A stretch of 64,000 bases of DNA from Acidobacteriota bacterium. Lineage in GTDB: Bacteria > Acidobacteriota > Terriglobia > Bryobacterales > Bryobacteraceae. Shown here piece by piece: positions 1 through 8,908 of the stretch (its first letter is position 1; every line of letters begins with the position of its first letter). A program made the translations under genes and the position numbers. The stretch is from NCBI GenBank assembly GCA_026394015.1, contig JAPKZA010000216.1, positions 20,473 through 84,472 on the forward strand. The letters are read 5' to 3'. The notes below the pieces were generated by a model, which made no database searches, was not told where the DNA came from, and saw only the letters and a program-made list of their open reading frames with translations.

Positions 1-599
1 TTGTAGCCCTTGCATTCGGCGTTCGGAGCCGGACGACTCGCGTCAAAGTACAGATAGCTCGACGGGTTCGAAACCACAAAGGTAACGGGAAGAGTTGATT
101 CGTAGCGAGCTACGGCGACGTATCGATTCACGAACTGTCCCCCTGCGGAATGACCGAACAGCACGATCTTCTTCATGTTGGGATACAGCTTCTTATTGGC
201 AAAATGGGCCAAAAGCTTATCGATCACATCGAAGGCGTTCACCCCCGGAAGGTCCACCGCTGGGCCCCCGCCGCGCCAATCGTCACCCCGCGGCTGAAAC
301 GCGATTTCGCCCGGGGCCAGCTTGTCTTGCGGCACCGGGAAACGCGGCGCAACGACAAGCGTAGTATCTAACTTACCAGCCAAAAAGGAGCCCGCCACGC
401 CGGACGGAAAGTAGTTATCCGCGTTCCGCGAAGCACCGTGAACGACGATCAGCGCGTTCGTCAAGTTCTCGTTGCGCTCGGTTAACGGATGGGAGCGATA
501 CAGAAGGTGGAAGCGGCCCTCGGGACCCAGACGAAGGTGTTCGGTACAAGCATCGGTGCCGGTGATGCAGGCGGCGGCGAAAAAGAAAGCGAGGAGCAT
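1..599 (-). CDS. Alpha/beta hydrolase, exported (C-terminus beyond window)
   Basis: Reading the minus strand from an ATG at 599 gives an open frame of 199 residues that runs off the window's left edge. Seen: a short hydrophobic N-terminus with an A-A-A-C stretch that could be a weak lipobox, then the hydrolase landmarks ALIVVHGASRNADNY (oxyanion region) and IVLFGHSAGGQF, the G-x-S-x-G nucleophile elbow. The catalytic Asp and His should lie in the missing part. Family knowledge: alpha/beta hydrolases of this kind act on esters or related bonds; the substrate cannot be read here. It is divergent from the mannosyltransferase, and the two ATGs overlap within one CATG at 597-600, leaving no intergenic space. 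Confidence 0.75.
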   Translation of the reverse strand, partial: MLLAFFFAAACITGTDACTEHLRLGPEGRFHLLYRSHPLTERNENLTNALIVVHGASRNADNYFPSGVAGSFLAGKLDTTLVVAPRFPVPQDKLAPGEIAFQPRGDDWRGGGPAVDLPGVNAFDVIDKLLAHFANKKLYPNMKKIVLFGHSAGGQFVNRYVAVARYESTLPVTFVVSNPSSYLYFDASRPAPNAECKGY

Positions 600-1713
600 G
601 AACTATTCTAAACAGGTGGCCAATACAATTCCATGGACGAGAATCGCCGCCTGGGTGGTCGCCACTCGAGCGCTGTTATTTCTGATGGCCGGCCTTTCGC
701 TCAGCGTGCTGCCTTCTGGCCTTGCCATGGGCACTCCCCAGTCCGTATTCGAGGCGCTCTTCCGTTGGGATTCCGGCTGGTATTGGAGCATTCTCTACCA
801 CGGCTATAGTTTCGACCCCCAGCATCAATCGAACGCCGGCTTCTTTCCGCTCTTTCCCGCCCTCGTCTGGCTTCTCTCGTTCGGACGCACGATCGACCCG
901 AAAATTGTCGCCTTCGCCTTGAGCAACGTGGCCCTCCTCTTCGCTTGCGGGTACATTTGGAGCCTCACGATGCGGCAGTGGAAGAATCAGGCGACCGCCG
1001 ATTTAGCCGTCGCCCTGGTGCTGTTCGGTCCCGTCAGTTTCTACTTCTCGATCGCCTATTCAGAAGGTTTGTTTCTACTCGCCGCGGCAGGGTGCCTCGA
1101 CGCCGCCGAACGGAAGCGCTGGTGGGAAGCGGGGCTCTGGGGCTTCGCCGCGGCCTTGACGCGCAGCGCCGGCTTCGTTTTGGTCATCCCCCTGTTGCTC
1201 TATTTCATCCCCCCCTGGAAAAGCAAACGCGACTGGCGGCAACTCGGCTGGGCCTTGCTCCCCGTCGTCGGTGCCGCCCTCTTCGTCGGGTATTTATGGA
1301 TCACCGTCGGCGAACCCGAAGCCTATTTCAAGGCGCAACGCCACTGGGGCCGCCAGTTAGCATGGCCGTGGTTAGCCTTTGAAACCGGAATGCACAACAA
1401 CGGTCTGGCACCGTTCTATCGGATCCTCTTCAACGGTGCCGCCATCTTTTCCGCGGTGATGCTGATTCTGGCCCTCGTCATGCGCGCCCCGCTCAGTTGG
1501 CTCGCCCTAGTGGTCGTTTGGCCCCTTCTCTTTACGAGCAGCCTACTCCTCGATTCCCTGCCCCGCTATCTCAGCATCGTCGTACCGTACTACCCAATCC
1601 TGGCCGCGGCCTGCGGGCGATGGCCGATTCTGACATGGCCCCTGATCCTCTGGCTGAACCTACTCCAGATGCTCTGCCTGGCTCTCTTCGTCAATGGCTA
1701 TTGGTTCGTCTGA
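598..1713 (+). CDS. PIG-V/Gpi18-like membrane mannosyltransferase family protein
   Basis: A hydrophobic protein of about 371 residues with roughly ten membrane segments. Two motifs match the bacterial PIG-V-like (COG5542) family: FRWDSGWYWSILYHGYS, the acidic first-loop motif thought to bind the polyprenyl-phosphate sugar, and NAGFFPLFPALVW shortly after. Such enzymes transfer a sugar, usually mannose, from a lipid carrier outside the membrane; donor and acceptor are unknown here. I chose the ATG at 598 because the frame upstream to 472 reads as antisense of the hydrolase. The AGGAG before it is only 1-2 bases away, so a GTG at 616 is possible. Its stop directly abuts the stop of the next gene on the opposite strand. 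Confidence 0.72.
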   Translation: MNYSKQVANTIPWTRIAAWVVATRALLFLMAGLSLSVLPSGLAMGTPQSVFEALFRWDSGWYWSILYHGYSFDPQHQSNAGFFPLFPALVWLLSFGRTIDPKIVAFALSNVALLFACGYIWSLTMRQWKNQATADLAVALVLFGPVSFYFSIAYSEGLFLLAAAGCLDAAERKRWWEAGLWGFAAALTRSAGFVLVIPLLLYFIPPWKSKRDWRQLGWALLPVVGAALFVGYLWITVGEPEAYFKAQRHWGRQLAWPWLAFETGMHNNGLAPFYRILFNGAAIFSAVMLILALVMRAPLSWLALVVVWPLLFTSSLLLDSLPRYLSIVVPYYPILAAACGRWPILTWPLILWLNLLQMLCLALFVNGYWFV

Positions 1714-2577
1714 CTACCGCTGGGCGGTGGTTTGGACCGGTGCCGAGAACTCGGCGCTTTGATTGTGGCCGTTCGTTAGTTTCACGACGACTTTATCGCG
1801 GCCCGGCACCAGCATCACACTCATGAAGATGTCCATCCATTCCCCTTGCGCCCCAACCTCCGCCGGCATCCGGTCGGAATCGCGCGAAAGCGAACTGCCC
1901 ACAAACGAAGCCGAGTCCAGACTCAACGCCGTATCCCGCGTGAATCCAGAACCATAGAGCCGATACCGTCGGATCCGGTTGGCCTCGATCACCGGTGGCT
2001 CGATCCGATCCACCCGAAGCGGCGAACGGGGCGGCGGGGTATTGCAGGCGACCACCAGCCCGGCCATACTGACGCCGCTGAACACCGTCCCTGCACTATC
2101 CAGGCATGAAACGCGATCCTTGGCCACGTCCACCGTCCGAAAAGGCTGGTACAACTGCACAACTGCCCGCTGGGATTCACAAGGCACTCGAAGCTCTCGA
2201 CCGAGGAAACTAGTGGCGGTAACAACCGGCGATGAATCGCAACGAACCTGGATCCGATAGATCGCGCGCGGGCCCACGAGCCAGACCGATGCCAGCAGCA
2301 GGATCAGCCATAGGGAGTTCACGTAGAAGCGAGTGCTCCGATAGGAAGCCCAAAGCGAGTACCCCATCACCATACGAAACGGCATCGTATCGCGCGAACC
2401 GGTCGTAAAATACACGCCGCAGACGACCAGCGTCAAAACAACTCCCAGAAACGCAAAACAGAACAATATGGCCGCCGTCATTTCCGAACGGAGCAGATAA
2501 ACACAGCTGGCGAGCAGGGATAAGTTCAGGACGACGAGCAAACCAAGGATGGTTTGGCGCACAGCGATCTTTGTCAT
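1714..2577 (-). CDS. Unknown membrane protein with a C-terminal IPT/TIG-like domain
   Basis: About 287 residues from ATG 2577; a TTG at 2586 is an alternative, and a GGAG lies about 10 bases upstream of the ATG. Three hydrophobic segments fill the first 115 residues. The rest looks extracytoplasmic, and from about residue 190 the text VDRIEPPVIEANRIRRYRLY followed by GSGF resembles an IPT/TIG immunoglobulin-like fold, often used for surface binding. I do not recognise the full-length family. It lies 84 bases downstream of the methyltransferase on the same strand and may be the last gene of the long MBOAT/ACP operon. It converges tail to tail with the mannosyltransferase with no spacer. Confidence 0.6.
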   Translation of the reverse strand: MTKIAVRQTILGLLVVLNLSLLASCVYLLRSEMTAAILFCFAFLGVVLTLVVCGVYFTTGSRDTMPFRMVMGYSLWASYRSTRFYVNSLWLILLLASVWLVGPRAIYRIQVRCDSSPVVTATSFLGRELRVPCESQRAVVQLYQPFRTVDVAKDRVSCLDSAGTVFSGVSMAGLVVACNTPPPRSPLRVDRIEPPVIEANRIRRYRLYGSGFTRDTALSLDSASFVGSSLSRDSDRMPAEVGAQGEWMDIFMSVMLVPGRDKVVVKLTNGHNQSAEFSAPVQTTAQR

Positions 2578-2661
2578 TTTGAGCAAACTCCAGGGAGCGG
2601 CTAGAGCTGACGTAGGTCCGGCGACGCGGATTAGTTGATAGTTTCCAATTGTAACTTGATT

Positions 2662-3387
2662 CTACTGATGAGGAAATGAATTTCTCGTCGCAGAGAGTGC
2701 GGCGAAGCACCCGCTCTTGTGCACGACGTCCACCGCTCCGAATCCGGCGCGGGTAAGCGTCGCCAATTGAAACGGAAGGCTCCGCGGGGAATCTTCATGC
2801 GCGATGTAGGCGTAGACATGGTCACGATAAGCCTCTCCTTTTAGGGATGCGAGAAACGCGCCATAAACGTGCCACATTTCTTCCTGCACCCCTGGGATAT
2901 CGTGTTCAATTAGGTCCCAGATCCAAAAGCTGCCGCCCGGGCGAAGGCTGCGGAATATATTTGTAAATACGGCGAGCCACTCTGCTTCCGTCCGCAGATG
3001 ATGAAGAACCGCTGCCGCCACGACGATGTCGTAGTGCTCAACCGGCAATTCCGCCGCGCGCAGGTCGGCCGCTTGCGGCACCAACCGCGCCGTGGTGGCA
3101 GCGGAAAGCCGCTCGACGGCGCGGTTCAGCATCGGCGTCGACAGGTCGACCAGACCAATCTCTTCGAAGTCAAATGCCTGGGAAAGCTTGAGCGCGAAGT
3201 TGCCGGCGCCGCAGCCCAAGTCCAGAAGACGAGTCGCGTGCGGGGTAGTGCGACGGGCGCAGTTGGCGATATGGTCGAGGACGATGGCAGCGTCCTGAGT
3301 CGTCATCTGGCCGGTTTCAAGGCTCGAGAAGCGCTCGACGTCATGGTCGAAGCGATGGCGGATTTCATCGATGGAGGCTTTGTTCAT
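2662..3387 (-). CDS. Class I SAM-dependent methyltransferase
   Basis: A 241-residue protein with the Rossmann motif I LLDLGCGAGNFALKL near residue 60, an acidic post-I strand (EEIGLVDLSTPML) and a motif II/III region around DIVVAAAVLHHLRTEAEW. This is a complete class I methyltransferase of ordinary length. The substrate cannot be inferred from the fold. Its start overlaps the end of the DUF3857/transglutaminase gene by 23 bases, so the two are probably translated together. That makes it the penultimate or last gene of the cluster that begins with the MBOAT. Confidence 0.82.
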   Translation of the reverse strand: MNKASIDEIRHRFDHDVERFSSLETGQMTTQDAAIVLDHIANCARRTTPHATRLLDLGCGAGNFALKLSQAFDFEEIGLVDLSTPMLNRAVERLSAATTARLVPQAADLRAAELPVEHYDIVVAAAVLHHLRTEAEWLAVFTNIFRSLRPGGSFWIWDLIEHDIPGVQEEMWHVYGAFLASLKGEAYRDHVYAYIAHEDSPRSLPFQLATLTRAGFGAVDVVHKSGCFAALSATRNSFPHQ

Positions 3388-6283
3388 GAGGGGCTCGCCG
3401 GAGCACGAGGAGTGGGTTTTCCGCCACGTCTCGACGCTCCAGCACTAGCTTACCGCCCCGGAAGACCGCTCCGTCGGGCAGCTCTTCGACCAGGAGATCC
3501 GCCGGAAGCGTAATTTCCACCGTTTCGTGGAAGGCCACCGGCACCGCGAAGTCGGCGAGCAGAAACGGCCTGAGGAGCAGCAGTTCAGGCCCGGCCGCAC
3601 GCAGACCGGCCGTGAACTCGTAGTAGAGGTGAAGACCGGCTCCGGGGAACTCATCCCTCACCTGCACGCGCTCACCAAGTTCCCGAGCGCGATAAGCGGC
3701 GGCGGCATGTCCACGAGAACTTTCGAGCACGCGGCCGCCAACGCTGCCATCCGCCGTCAGCGTTAGATGAACCGACCGTTCCACCGCCGCCACCTCGCCG
3801 ACCGGAGTATTCGCTAGCCTCGCTCCGGGAGCGAAGAGCAGGGACGGAGAGTTTTGCAGCGCCACGGGAAGGTCACCGAGCGAAACATACGGATCGGAAG
3901 GATCGAAGTACCGCAGGCCGTCCGGTGTCGCGATGGCGAGAATCGCATGGTTGAACAAGCGAGGCGAAGGCCATTCGGGTCGAACTCGTTGCCGATCCGT
4001 CGAGTTGATGGCGACGAGCCAGGATTCGATTCCCTCCGCCCGCAGCAAAGTCCGCAGCAGGTTGGCTTTGTCTTTACAATCCCCGTAGCCCTGCGCCAGA
4101 ACGGCATCGGCTTCGCGGGGCACGAACCCGCCACCGCCACTCGAGTTCACGTTGACCGCCACATAGCGAAGACGCTGCACGAACGCCGCCAAGGCGCGGA
4201 TCGGGTCGGCTTGATTGCGGACGAGCGAGGCCGCCCGGGCAGCGATTACCGGCGTGAGGCGGGCCGCCGGCTCGGCCTGAGCGGCAAGCCACTCAGCAAC
4301 ATCGGACCAGGTAGCAAACGCGGAACCCACCGTTATGGCAAGCCGGGGAGAGGGTCCGGAACTCGCCGGAAGATCATAAGCGGTCCATGTTTGGCCCGCC
4401 ACGGTCGGTTGAACGTCAAAAAGATGCGCACGGACCGGCCAACCAGCCGGGCTCGACAGCGAGAAGCGGCTGCAAGCAACCGGCAGACCATCGGGCTGGA
4501 ACTCGTACTCAAACTGGTGGAACACGGATTGGGTCGTGACCACCGCCTCGTAGACGAACACGCTACCAACTGCGGCCGAAACGGCGATCGTCCTCTGCCG
4601 GAGCGAGGTGTGCAGCTCCCCCTGGTTCACGGCTCGATCTGTGAACTCGGCGGGTCCGAACTCGCGTAATTCGCCCGATGGAGCCACGAGCCAGGCGCGA
4701 AACGAGACCACCCGGCCCCCGGTCGCATCGTAAACAATGCCCCCGCGAGCTGCCGTCGACCCCGCGGCCGTCAAAATGCGGATAACGGAGCGAGTGGTCG
4801 TCGTCTGGCGACCAGAGGGCTCGGCGACCACGGATTCCTCCCGCAGCAAAACGTGAGCCGAGGGACCGGTCGGCGATGGAGCCGTCGCGGCCTCTTGAAA
4901 CCACGTGAGAGGCCTCCGTATGGGCAGGATGTCGCCTTTGTCGGATTCGTAGGTGTGGCCGGGAGGCAGCGTGAAGACAGCCTTGGCCCCGAAGAAATTC
5001 GTCGGCAGGAAGAGGCGCCGGGCGGATCGTTCAGCGTAGTTCGGAACGTAGATATCGAACTCGAGCTGAACCGGAACAGCCGGCAGCGCGATGTTCCTGA
5101 CGGAGATGTTTGTGAGTTGAGCCCCGGGATACTCGCTCCGAATATCGGCCAGCCGTTCCGTGGCGGACGGCCTTTCCGCTTTCCGCTTGCGGGCAGCGGC
5201 GGCAAGGCCGTGATAGGTAAGTTCGATGCGGCCGGAGACTGATCCGTCGGCGGCGAGCGCCAAACGGGTCTGCCGTTCGGTTCGACTTAGGTGCGGAGCC
5301 GAACGAGGAAGGGTCACAAAAACCGGACCCTCCGGAGTAGCCAGTAGAGCCGGTTGACCCTCTTCGTCGGCGTCGAGGAGTCCGGCGGAAAGATAGGGAA
5401 CGCCAGGATTGAAGAAAGCATAGCCGGTCGAAAGACGGACAGCGATCACCTCATTCTGCAGTTGGGCGGGGTCGAGGATTTCGCGCCGGAAGTCGGGGGT
5501 GCCAACGCGAACATAAAAAACGGTGTGACCGGCGGCGCGAGCCAGGGCCGCGAAGAGCAGGTTGATTTCATGAGAGGTGCCGATCCCACGGCGCAGCGTC
5601 TCGGCCGGCGACGCGTTCGGCTCGGCGCGATCGGCGGGCGAGAGGTTGTCCGTGCGATACAGGCTGTTCTTGATCCGGGTGCGGCAGAATTCGGCCAGAG
5701 CGTTCAAATCGCTCTCGGGTCGAGGGGAAACGGGCGCAAGCTCCTGCTCAAAGGTCGCTGCGAGTTGGGCGGCGTGAGAGCGCCAGAATTCGTCCGGCGG
5801 TTGAGAAGAGCGCGGGGTCAGCAGGAGGTAAGCGGGAGGGGCAGTCGACAGAGGAGCCAGGTCGGCGGTGCAGTTATCGCAGTGGAAGTAGTGCGGTTGC
5901 CACGAAGGCGGATAGGAAACCGTCCGGCGGCGGATCGGCAGATCCCGTTGGAGAGGAATGGAAAGGGGAAGAGAAAGCGGTTCGGCGTAGGACTCGGTGT
6001 ATTGGTATTCGATGATGCTGCCGGGTTCGAGGGCCGGGAACACGATAGAACCATCATCGAGCAACGGCGACGGCGAAACGCTGATCTCTGCGCCGCTGGG
6101 CAGCACCGTCCGCGCTTTGACCGCGCAAAGACTATGCCCCTCGTGCGGGATCACGACGTTGCCATGGCGGCTGAGGTCTCTTTGGTCAGAGAGCTGGATT
6201 CGAACCGAGTGGGTGATTTCGTGCGGAGGAAGAACGCGGGTATCCCAGAGCAGGATTTCGGCGAAGGCCAGCAGGATGGTCAT
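3365..6283 (-). CDS. Duplicated DUF3857/transglutaminase-like protein, first catalytic unit degenerate
   Basis: About 972 residues from ATG 6283, which has a GGGG-type ribosome site 6 bases upstream; a TTG at 6289 is the alternative. The architecture is DUF3857 plus transglutaminase-like, twice. The second unit keeps a papain-like triad: Cys in GYGDCKDKANLL (about residue 735), His in NHAILAI and Asp in LRYFDPSDP. The first unit has GIGTSHEINLLFAALA, NEVIAV and AFFNPG at the matching places, so Cys, His and Asp are all replaced. DUF3857/transglutaminase proteins are usually periplasmic or membrane-associated and of unknown substrate. It follows the KASIII-like gene after 76 bases and overlaps the methyltransferase. 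Whether it belongs functionally to the acylation genes is inference. Confidence 0.8.
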   Translation of the reverse strand: MTILLAFAEILLWDTRVLPPHEITHSVRIQLSDQRDLSRHGNVVIPHEGHSLCAVKARTVLPSGAEISVSPSPLLDDGSIVFPALEPGSIIEYQYTESYAEPLSLPLSIPLQRDLPIRRRTVSYPPSWQPHYFHCDNCTADLAPLSTAPPAYLLLTPRSSQPPDEFWRSHAAQLAATFEQELAPVSPRPESDLNALAEFCRTRIKNSLYRTDNLSPADRAEPNASPAETLRRGIGTSHEINLLFAALARAAGHTVFYVRVGTPDFRREILDPAQLQNEVIAVRLSTGYAFFNPGVPYLSAGLLDADEEGQPALLATPEGPVFVTLPRSAPHLSRTERQTRLALAADGSVSGRIELTYHGLAAAARKRKAERPSATERLADIRSEYPGAQLTNISVRNIALPAVPVQLEFDIYVPNYAERSARRLFLPTNFFGAKAVFTLPPGHTYESDKGDILPIRRPLTWFQEAATAPSPTGPSAHVLLREESVVAEPSGRQTTTTRSVIRILTAAGSTAARGGIVYDATGGRVVSFRAWLVAPSGELREFGPAEFTDRAVNQGELHTSLRQRTIAVSAAVGSVFVYEAVVTTQSVFHQFEYEFQPDGLPVACSRFSLSSPAGWPVRAHLFDVQPTVAGQTWTAYDLPASSGPSPRLAITVGSAFATWSDVAEWLAAQAEPAARLTPVIAARAASLVRNQADPIRALAAFVQRLRYVAVNVNSSGGGGFVPREADAVLAQGYGDCKDKANLLRTLLRAEGIESWLVAINSTDRQRVRPEWPSPRLFNHAILAIATPDGLRYFDPSDPYVSLGDLPVALQNSPSLLFAPGARLANTPVGEVAAVERSVHLTLTADGSVGGRVLESSRGHAAAAYRARELGERVQVRDEFPGAGLHLYYEFTAGLRAAGPELLLLRPFLLADFAVPVAFHETVEITLPADLLVEELPDGAVFRGGKLVLERRDVAENPLLVLRRAPHEQSLHR

Positions 6284-6359
6284 GAGCAACCCCAGTCAAC
6301 CACGCCGTCCTGCATCGACCTAGGGAGTTTGGTTCTGGAACTGGCTATTCCCGTTCGGG

Positions 6360-7292
6360 TTAGGTTTCGACCTGAGCGAGGAGAGCACCCCAATGAAACC
6401 CCGCGCCGAAGGCGGCAAAGCAGACGGGTTCGCCGGTGGGCCAGCCCGATTCCGCCCATTCCGCGGCGGCGATGAGCATGCTGGCTGAACTGGTATTGCC
6501 GTAGCGGGCGATGTTCGAATAGAAGCGATCAGCCGGGACTTCGAGTGCAAGCGCGACCCGATCAATCAGGTTCTGATTGGCTTGGTGCATCAAAAACGTC
6601 CCGACGTCGGCGGCTTTGCGGCCATGCTTTTCGAGCAGTTCACTGATGGCGCGCGGAACTTTGCGCGATGCCTGCAGAATGACCGAGCGGCCATTCATTT
6701 CGAGGGGTCGATCAAACGGCAGCCGGAGGTCTTCCGCAAACGCCCCATCCGAGTGAAGGGCGCTGCCGAGCACGCGAGCTTTCCCTTCGGTAGGACTGAC
6801 GAGACACGCACCCGCGCCATCGCCGAACAGGATTGCGACGCCCCGCTCCATCGGCTGGCGGAGGACGACGCTGGACATTTTCTCCGCGCCGATGACGAGG
6901 ATTTCGCCCAGGCTGTCGCACAGCCGCGAGGCCAGGGACATCGCGAAAAGGGTTCCCGCGCTAGCCAGCGGAACGTCAATCGCGGGAGTGCTATCGAGAC
7001 CGAGACGATGGGCAACGGTCGCGGCGGGGCCGGGAAATTGTCGTTCGGCACTGCCGCTGGCGATGAGGATCATGCCGAGTGCGGAAGCCGAGAGTTTGGC
7101 CTTGTCGAGACACGATTGCGCGGCGCGGAGAGCGAGATCGGCAACGGACTCGTCATCGGCGGCGAAGCGGCGCTGCTCGATACCGCTGACGTTTTTGATC
7201 CACTCCGCGTCGCAGCCGACGTGAGCGCCAATCTCCGCATTGGAGACGATCCGTTCCGGGAGGTAGGATCCGAATTCACGAAGGAAGGGCAC
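6360..7292 (-). CDS. KASIII (FabH)-like enzyme with Ser at the catalytic Cys position
   Basis: A 310-residue thiolase-fold protein, normal length for FabH. Seen: the N-terminal pattern GIEQRRFA; the active-site strand AIDVPLASAGTLFAM, where FabH has AxDxxxACAGF, so residue 111 is Ser (codon AGC); His236 in FLMHQANQN; Asn266 in YGNTSS. The His-Asn pair that handles decarboxylation or proton transfer is intact while the nucleophilic Cys is lost. A natural Cys-to-Ser KASIII homologue is known in DpsC of daunorubicin synthesis, where Ser is acylated, so an acyltransferase role is plausible rather than a dead enzyme. It starts 5 bases after the ACP stop, strongly suggesting the ACP is its partner. 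Confidence 0.85.
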   Translation of the reverse strand: MPFLREFGSYLPERIVSNAEIGAHVGCDAEWIKNVSGIEQRRFAADDESVADLALRAAQSCLDKAKLSASALGMILIASGSAERQFPGPAATVAHRLGLDSTPAIDVPLASAGTLFAMSLASRLCDSLGEILVIGAEKMSSVVLRQPMERGVAILFGDGAGACLVSPTEGKARVLGSALHSDGAFAEDLRLPFDRPLEMNGRSVILQASRKVPRAISELLEKHGRKAADVGTFLMHQANQNLIDRVALALEVPADRFYSNIARYGNTSSASMLIAAAEWAESGWPTGEPVCFAAFGAGFHWGALLAQVET

Positions 7293-7297
7293 GCGGC

Positions 7298-7534
7298 TTA
7301 TTTCCCGTGGTCTTCCAAGTAGGCTTCGATCCGTTCGATCGAGTCAAACTTGCGAGGGTTCAGGTCGGCGTCCGGGATCTTGCAATCGAAGGACTTTTCG
7401 ATCGCCGAAACGAGGTCAGCGAGGGCGAACGAATCGAGCAGACCGGAGTCAAACAGCGATTCGTCGGCGGCGGGAGAGATGGCCTTGCCGGCGATCTCGT
7501 TCAGGATTTCATTGATTTTCGTTCGCTTGTCCAT
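7298..7534 (-). CDS. Acyl carrier protein, DltC-like
   Basis: A 78-residue acidic, helical protein of the size of a free-standing carrier. The phosphopantetheine site is visible as FDSGLLDSFALADLV with Ser35. The GLLDS(F/M) form resembles DltC and other specialised carriers more than the DSLD(T/M)VE core of fatty-acid AcpP. Once modified by a phosphopantetheinyl transferase, which is not in this window, it would carry an acyl or aminoacyl thioester in the cytosol. Its start overlaps the end of the second SGNH gene by 26 bases and its stop is 5 bases from the KASIII-like gene, so it is embedded in the operon. Confidence 0.88.
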   Translation of the reverse strand: MDKRTKINEILNEIAGKAISPAADESLFDSGLLDSFALADLVSAIEKSFDCKIPDADLNPRKFDSIERIEAYLEDHGK

Positions 7535-8891
7535 TCAGTATCTTTGAAGCAATTGGGGATGTACTTGGGGCCGTAGCGGTGGATTCGTTGCGCACTCTGA
7601 CGTAGGTAGCGAACTGACCCATCAATTCCTTATACAACGCCGCGCCGAGAAGACGGTATCCTTCGCCGGTAAAATGCACATAATCGCCTTGGGCCATGCC
7701 CGCGGCGACCCATTTTCCCATCGCGCCTTTGCCGCCCATCCGTTCGCGGAGGTCCCAGAAGGCGGCGCCGCTGGCGAGCGTCGCTTCGCGCTGGGCGTCG
7801 ATAATGAGGTCAATTTTTTCGTGGGAGGCGAGTCCGGTGCGATAGCGGAAGAAGTGGTCGGGAGGGCCGATGACGAGAATCGAGGCCGACGGGGCCAACC
7901 GGCGGTAGCGGGCGAGAAGCTGGACAAACATGTCGCGATAGGACTCGTGGGTCCAGTCTTTGTTGCGTGCCTCGTTGGTGCCGTAGGCCAGAATAATCAG
8001 GCCCGGCGGACGGCGGCGGTAGTATTCGGCCAGGATGGATTCTTCCCACTTGAGCCCGATATTCGCCTGCGCCCCATTCAGGCCGAGCATGTCGTAGGTG
8101 AGGCCGCGAGGATTCTCCGTGACCCAGCCGAAGAGCCGGACCTGTCCGCCGCCGCGCGTGCGCGCTGAAAGCTGGTGCAGGCCGGGGCTGACGGGGAGAG
8201 TAAAGACGCCGGCACCGGGTTCACCGGCCGTGGAGATGGTATCGATGATGACGCCGTTGTCAGCGACCTCGACGAGGCCGCCGGCGGGTTGGCGGAGGAA
8301 GTGGAGTTCGGCGGAGCTGCATTCCGCTTGAAGGGTGACCGCTTCGCCCGCGCGGGCGGTGGACATGGAGACACCGGATAGGCCGTACATGCCATCGCCA
8401 TCCCGACCGACGAGGCCATCCGAATACCAGGCGCGGGTGGAAGACGACTTGATGTCGAGGCGGCGGTAGCCGAGGTATGGATGTCCCGCGTGCGTGAAGC
8501 CCGGGCCGCCATCGCCGAAGCGAGCCTGGAGGAGGTAACGGGCGGTGCCGGACCAGTCATCCGCAGCGGTGTGCGAATCGCCGTATTGGAGAATTCGAAG
8601 GACGTCCTTGCCGAGGCCGCTCTCGAGACGGTAGAGCTGTTCAAAGAAGGGAACGAGAGCCGCGGGGTGCTCCATCGTGCCGGGCTGATTGAGCCACTCG
8701 GTGACGCTCGTGGAAGCGGCGGCGCGAACCTGGGGAGCGACGGGCGCGGGACGGGCCACGGCGACTCGCTTTTTCGTGGACTTGGCTTTCGACTTGGACT
8801 TGGCGACTGGCTTTTTCTTAGCGGGCGCGCCGAGAGACACTGTGCCTAGGAGGATGAAGGCGAGGCAAGCGGCGGCGAGGAGTCGATTCAA
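7509..8891 (-). CDS. Secreted SGNH/GDSL-family protein (second of two)
   Basis: 460 residues with an N-terminal signal peptide, then a Lys/Ala-rich linker (residues 24-50). SGNH blocks are visible: LRILQYGDSHTAADD with the catalytic Ser, LIILAYGTNEARNKD with the Asn, and DYVHFTGEGYRLLG, the D-x-x-H pair near the C-terminus. Proteins of this build often work beside MBOAT acyltransferases (AlgJ/AlgX, PatB, DltD-like roles), moving acyl groups onto exported polysaccharides or removing them. It lies 17 bases after its paralogue and overlaps the ACP gene. Related to its neighbour but clearly diverged, so the two may act on different sites. Confidence 0.82.
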   Translation of the reverse strand: MNRLLAAACLAFILLGTVSLGAPAKKKPVAKSKSKAKSTKKRVAVARPAPVAPQVRAAASTSVTEWLNQPGTMEHPAALVPFFEQLYRLESGLGKDVLRILQYGDSHTAADDWSGTARYLLQARFGDGGPGFTHAGHPYLGYRRLDIKSSSTRAWYSDGLVGRDGDGMYGLSGVSMSTARAGEAVTLQAECSSAELHFLRQPAGGLVEVADNGVIIDTISTAGEPGAGVFTLPVSPGLHQLSARTRGGGQVRLFGWVTENPRGLTYDMLGLNGAQANIGLKWEESILAEYYRRRPPGLIILAYGTNEARNKDWTHESYRDMFVQLLARYRRLAPSASILVIGPPDHFFRYRTGLASHEKIDLIIDAQREATLASGAAFWDLRERMGGKGAMGKWVAAGMAQGDYVHFTGEGYRLLGAALYKELMGQFATYVRVRNESTATAPSTSPIASKILNGQANENQ

Positions 8892-8908
8892 AGTTCAAGT
8901 TGCCTGGG

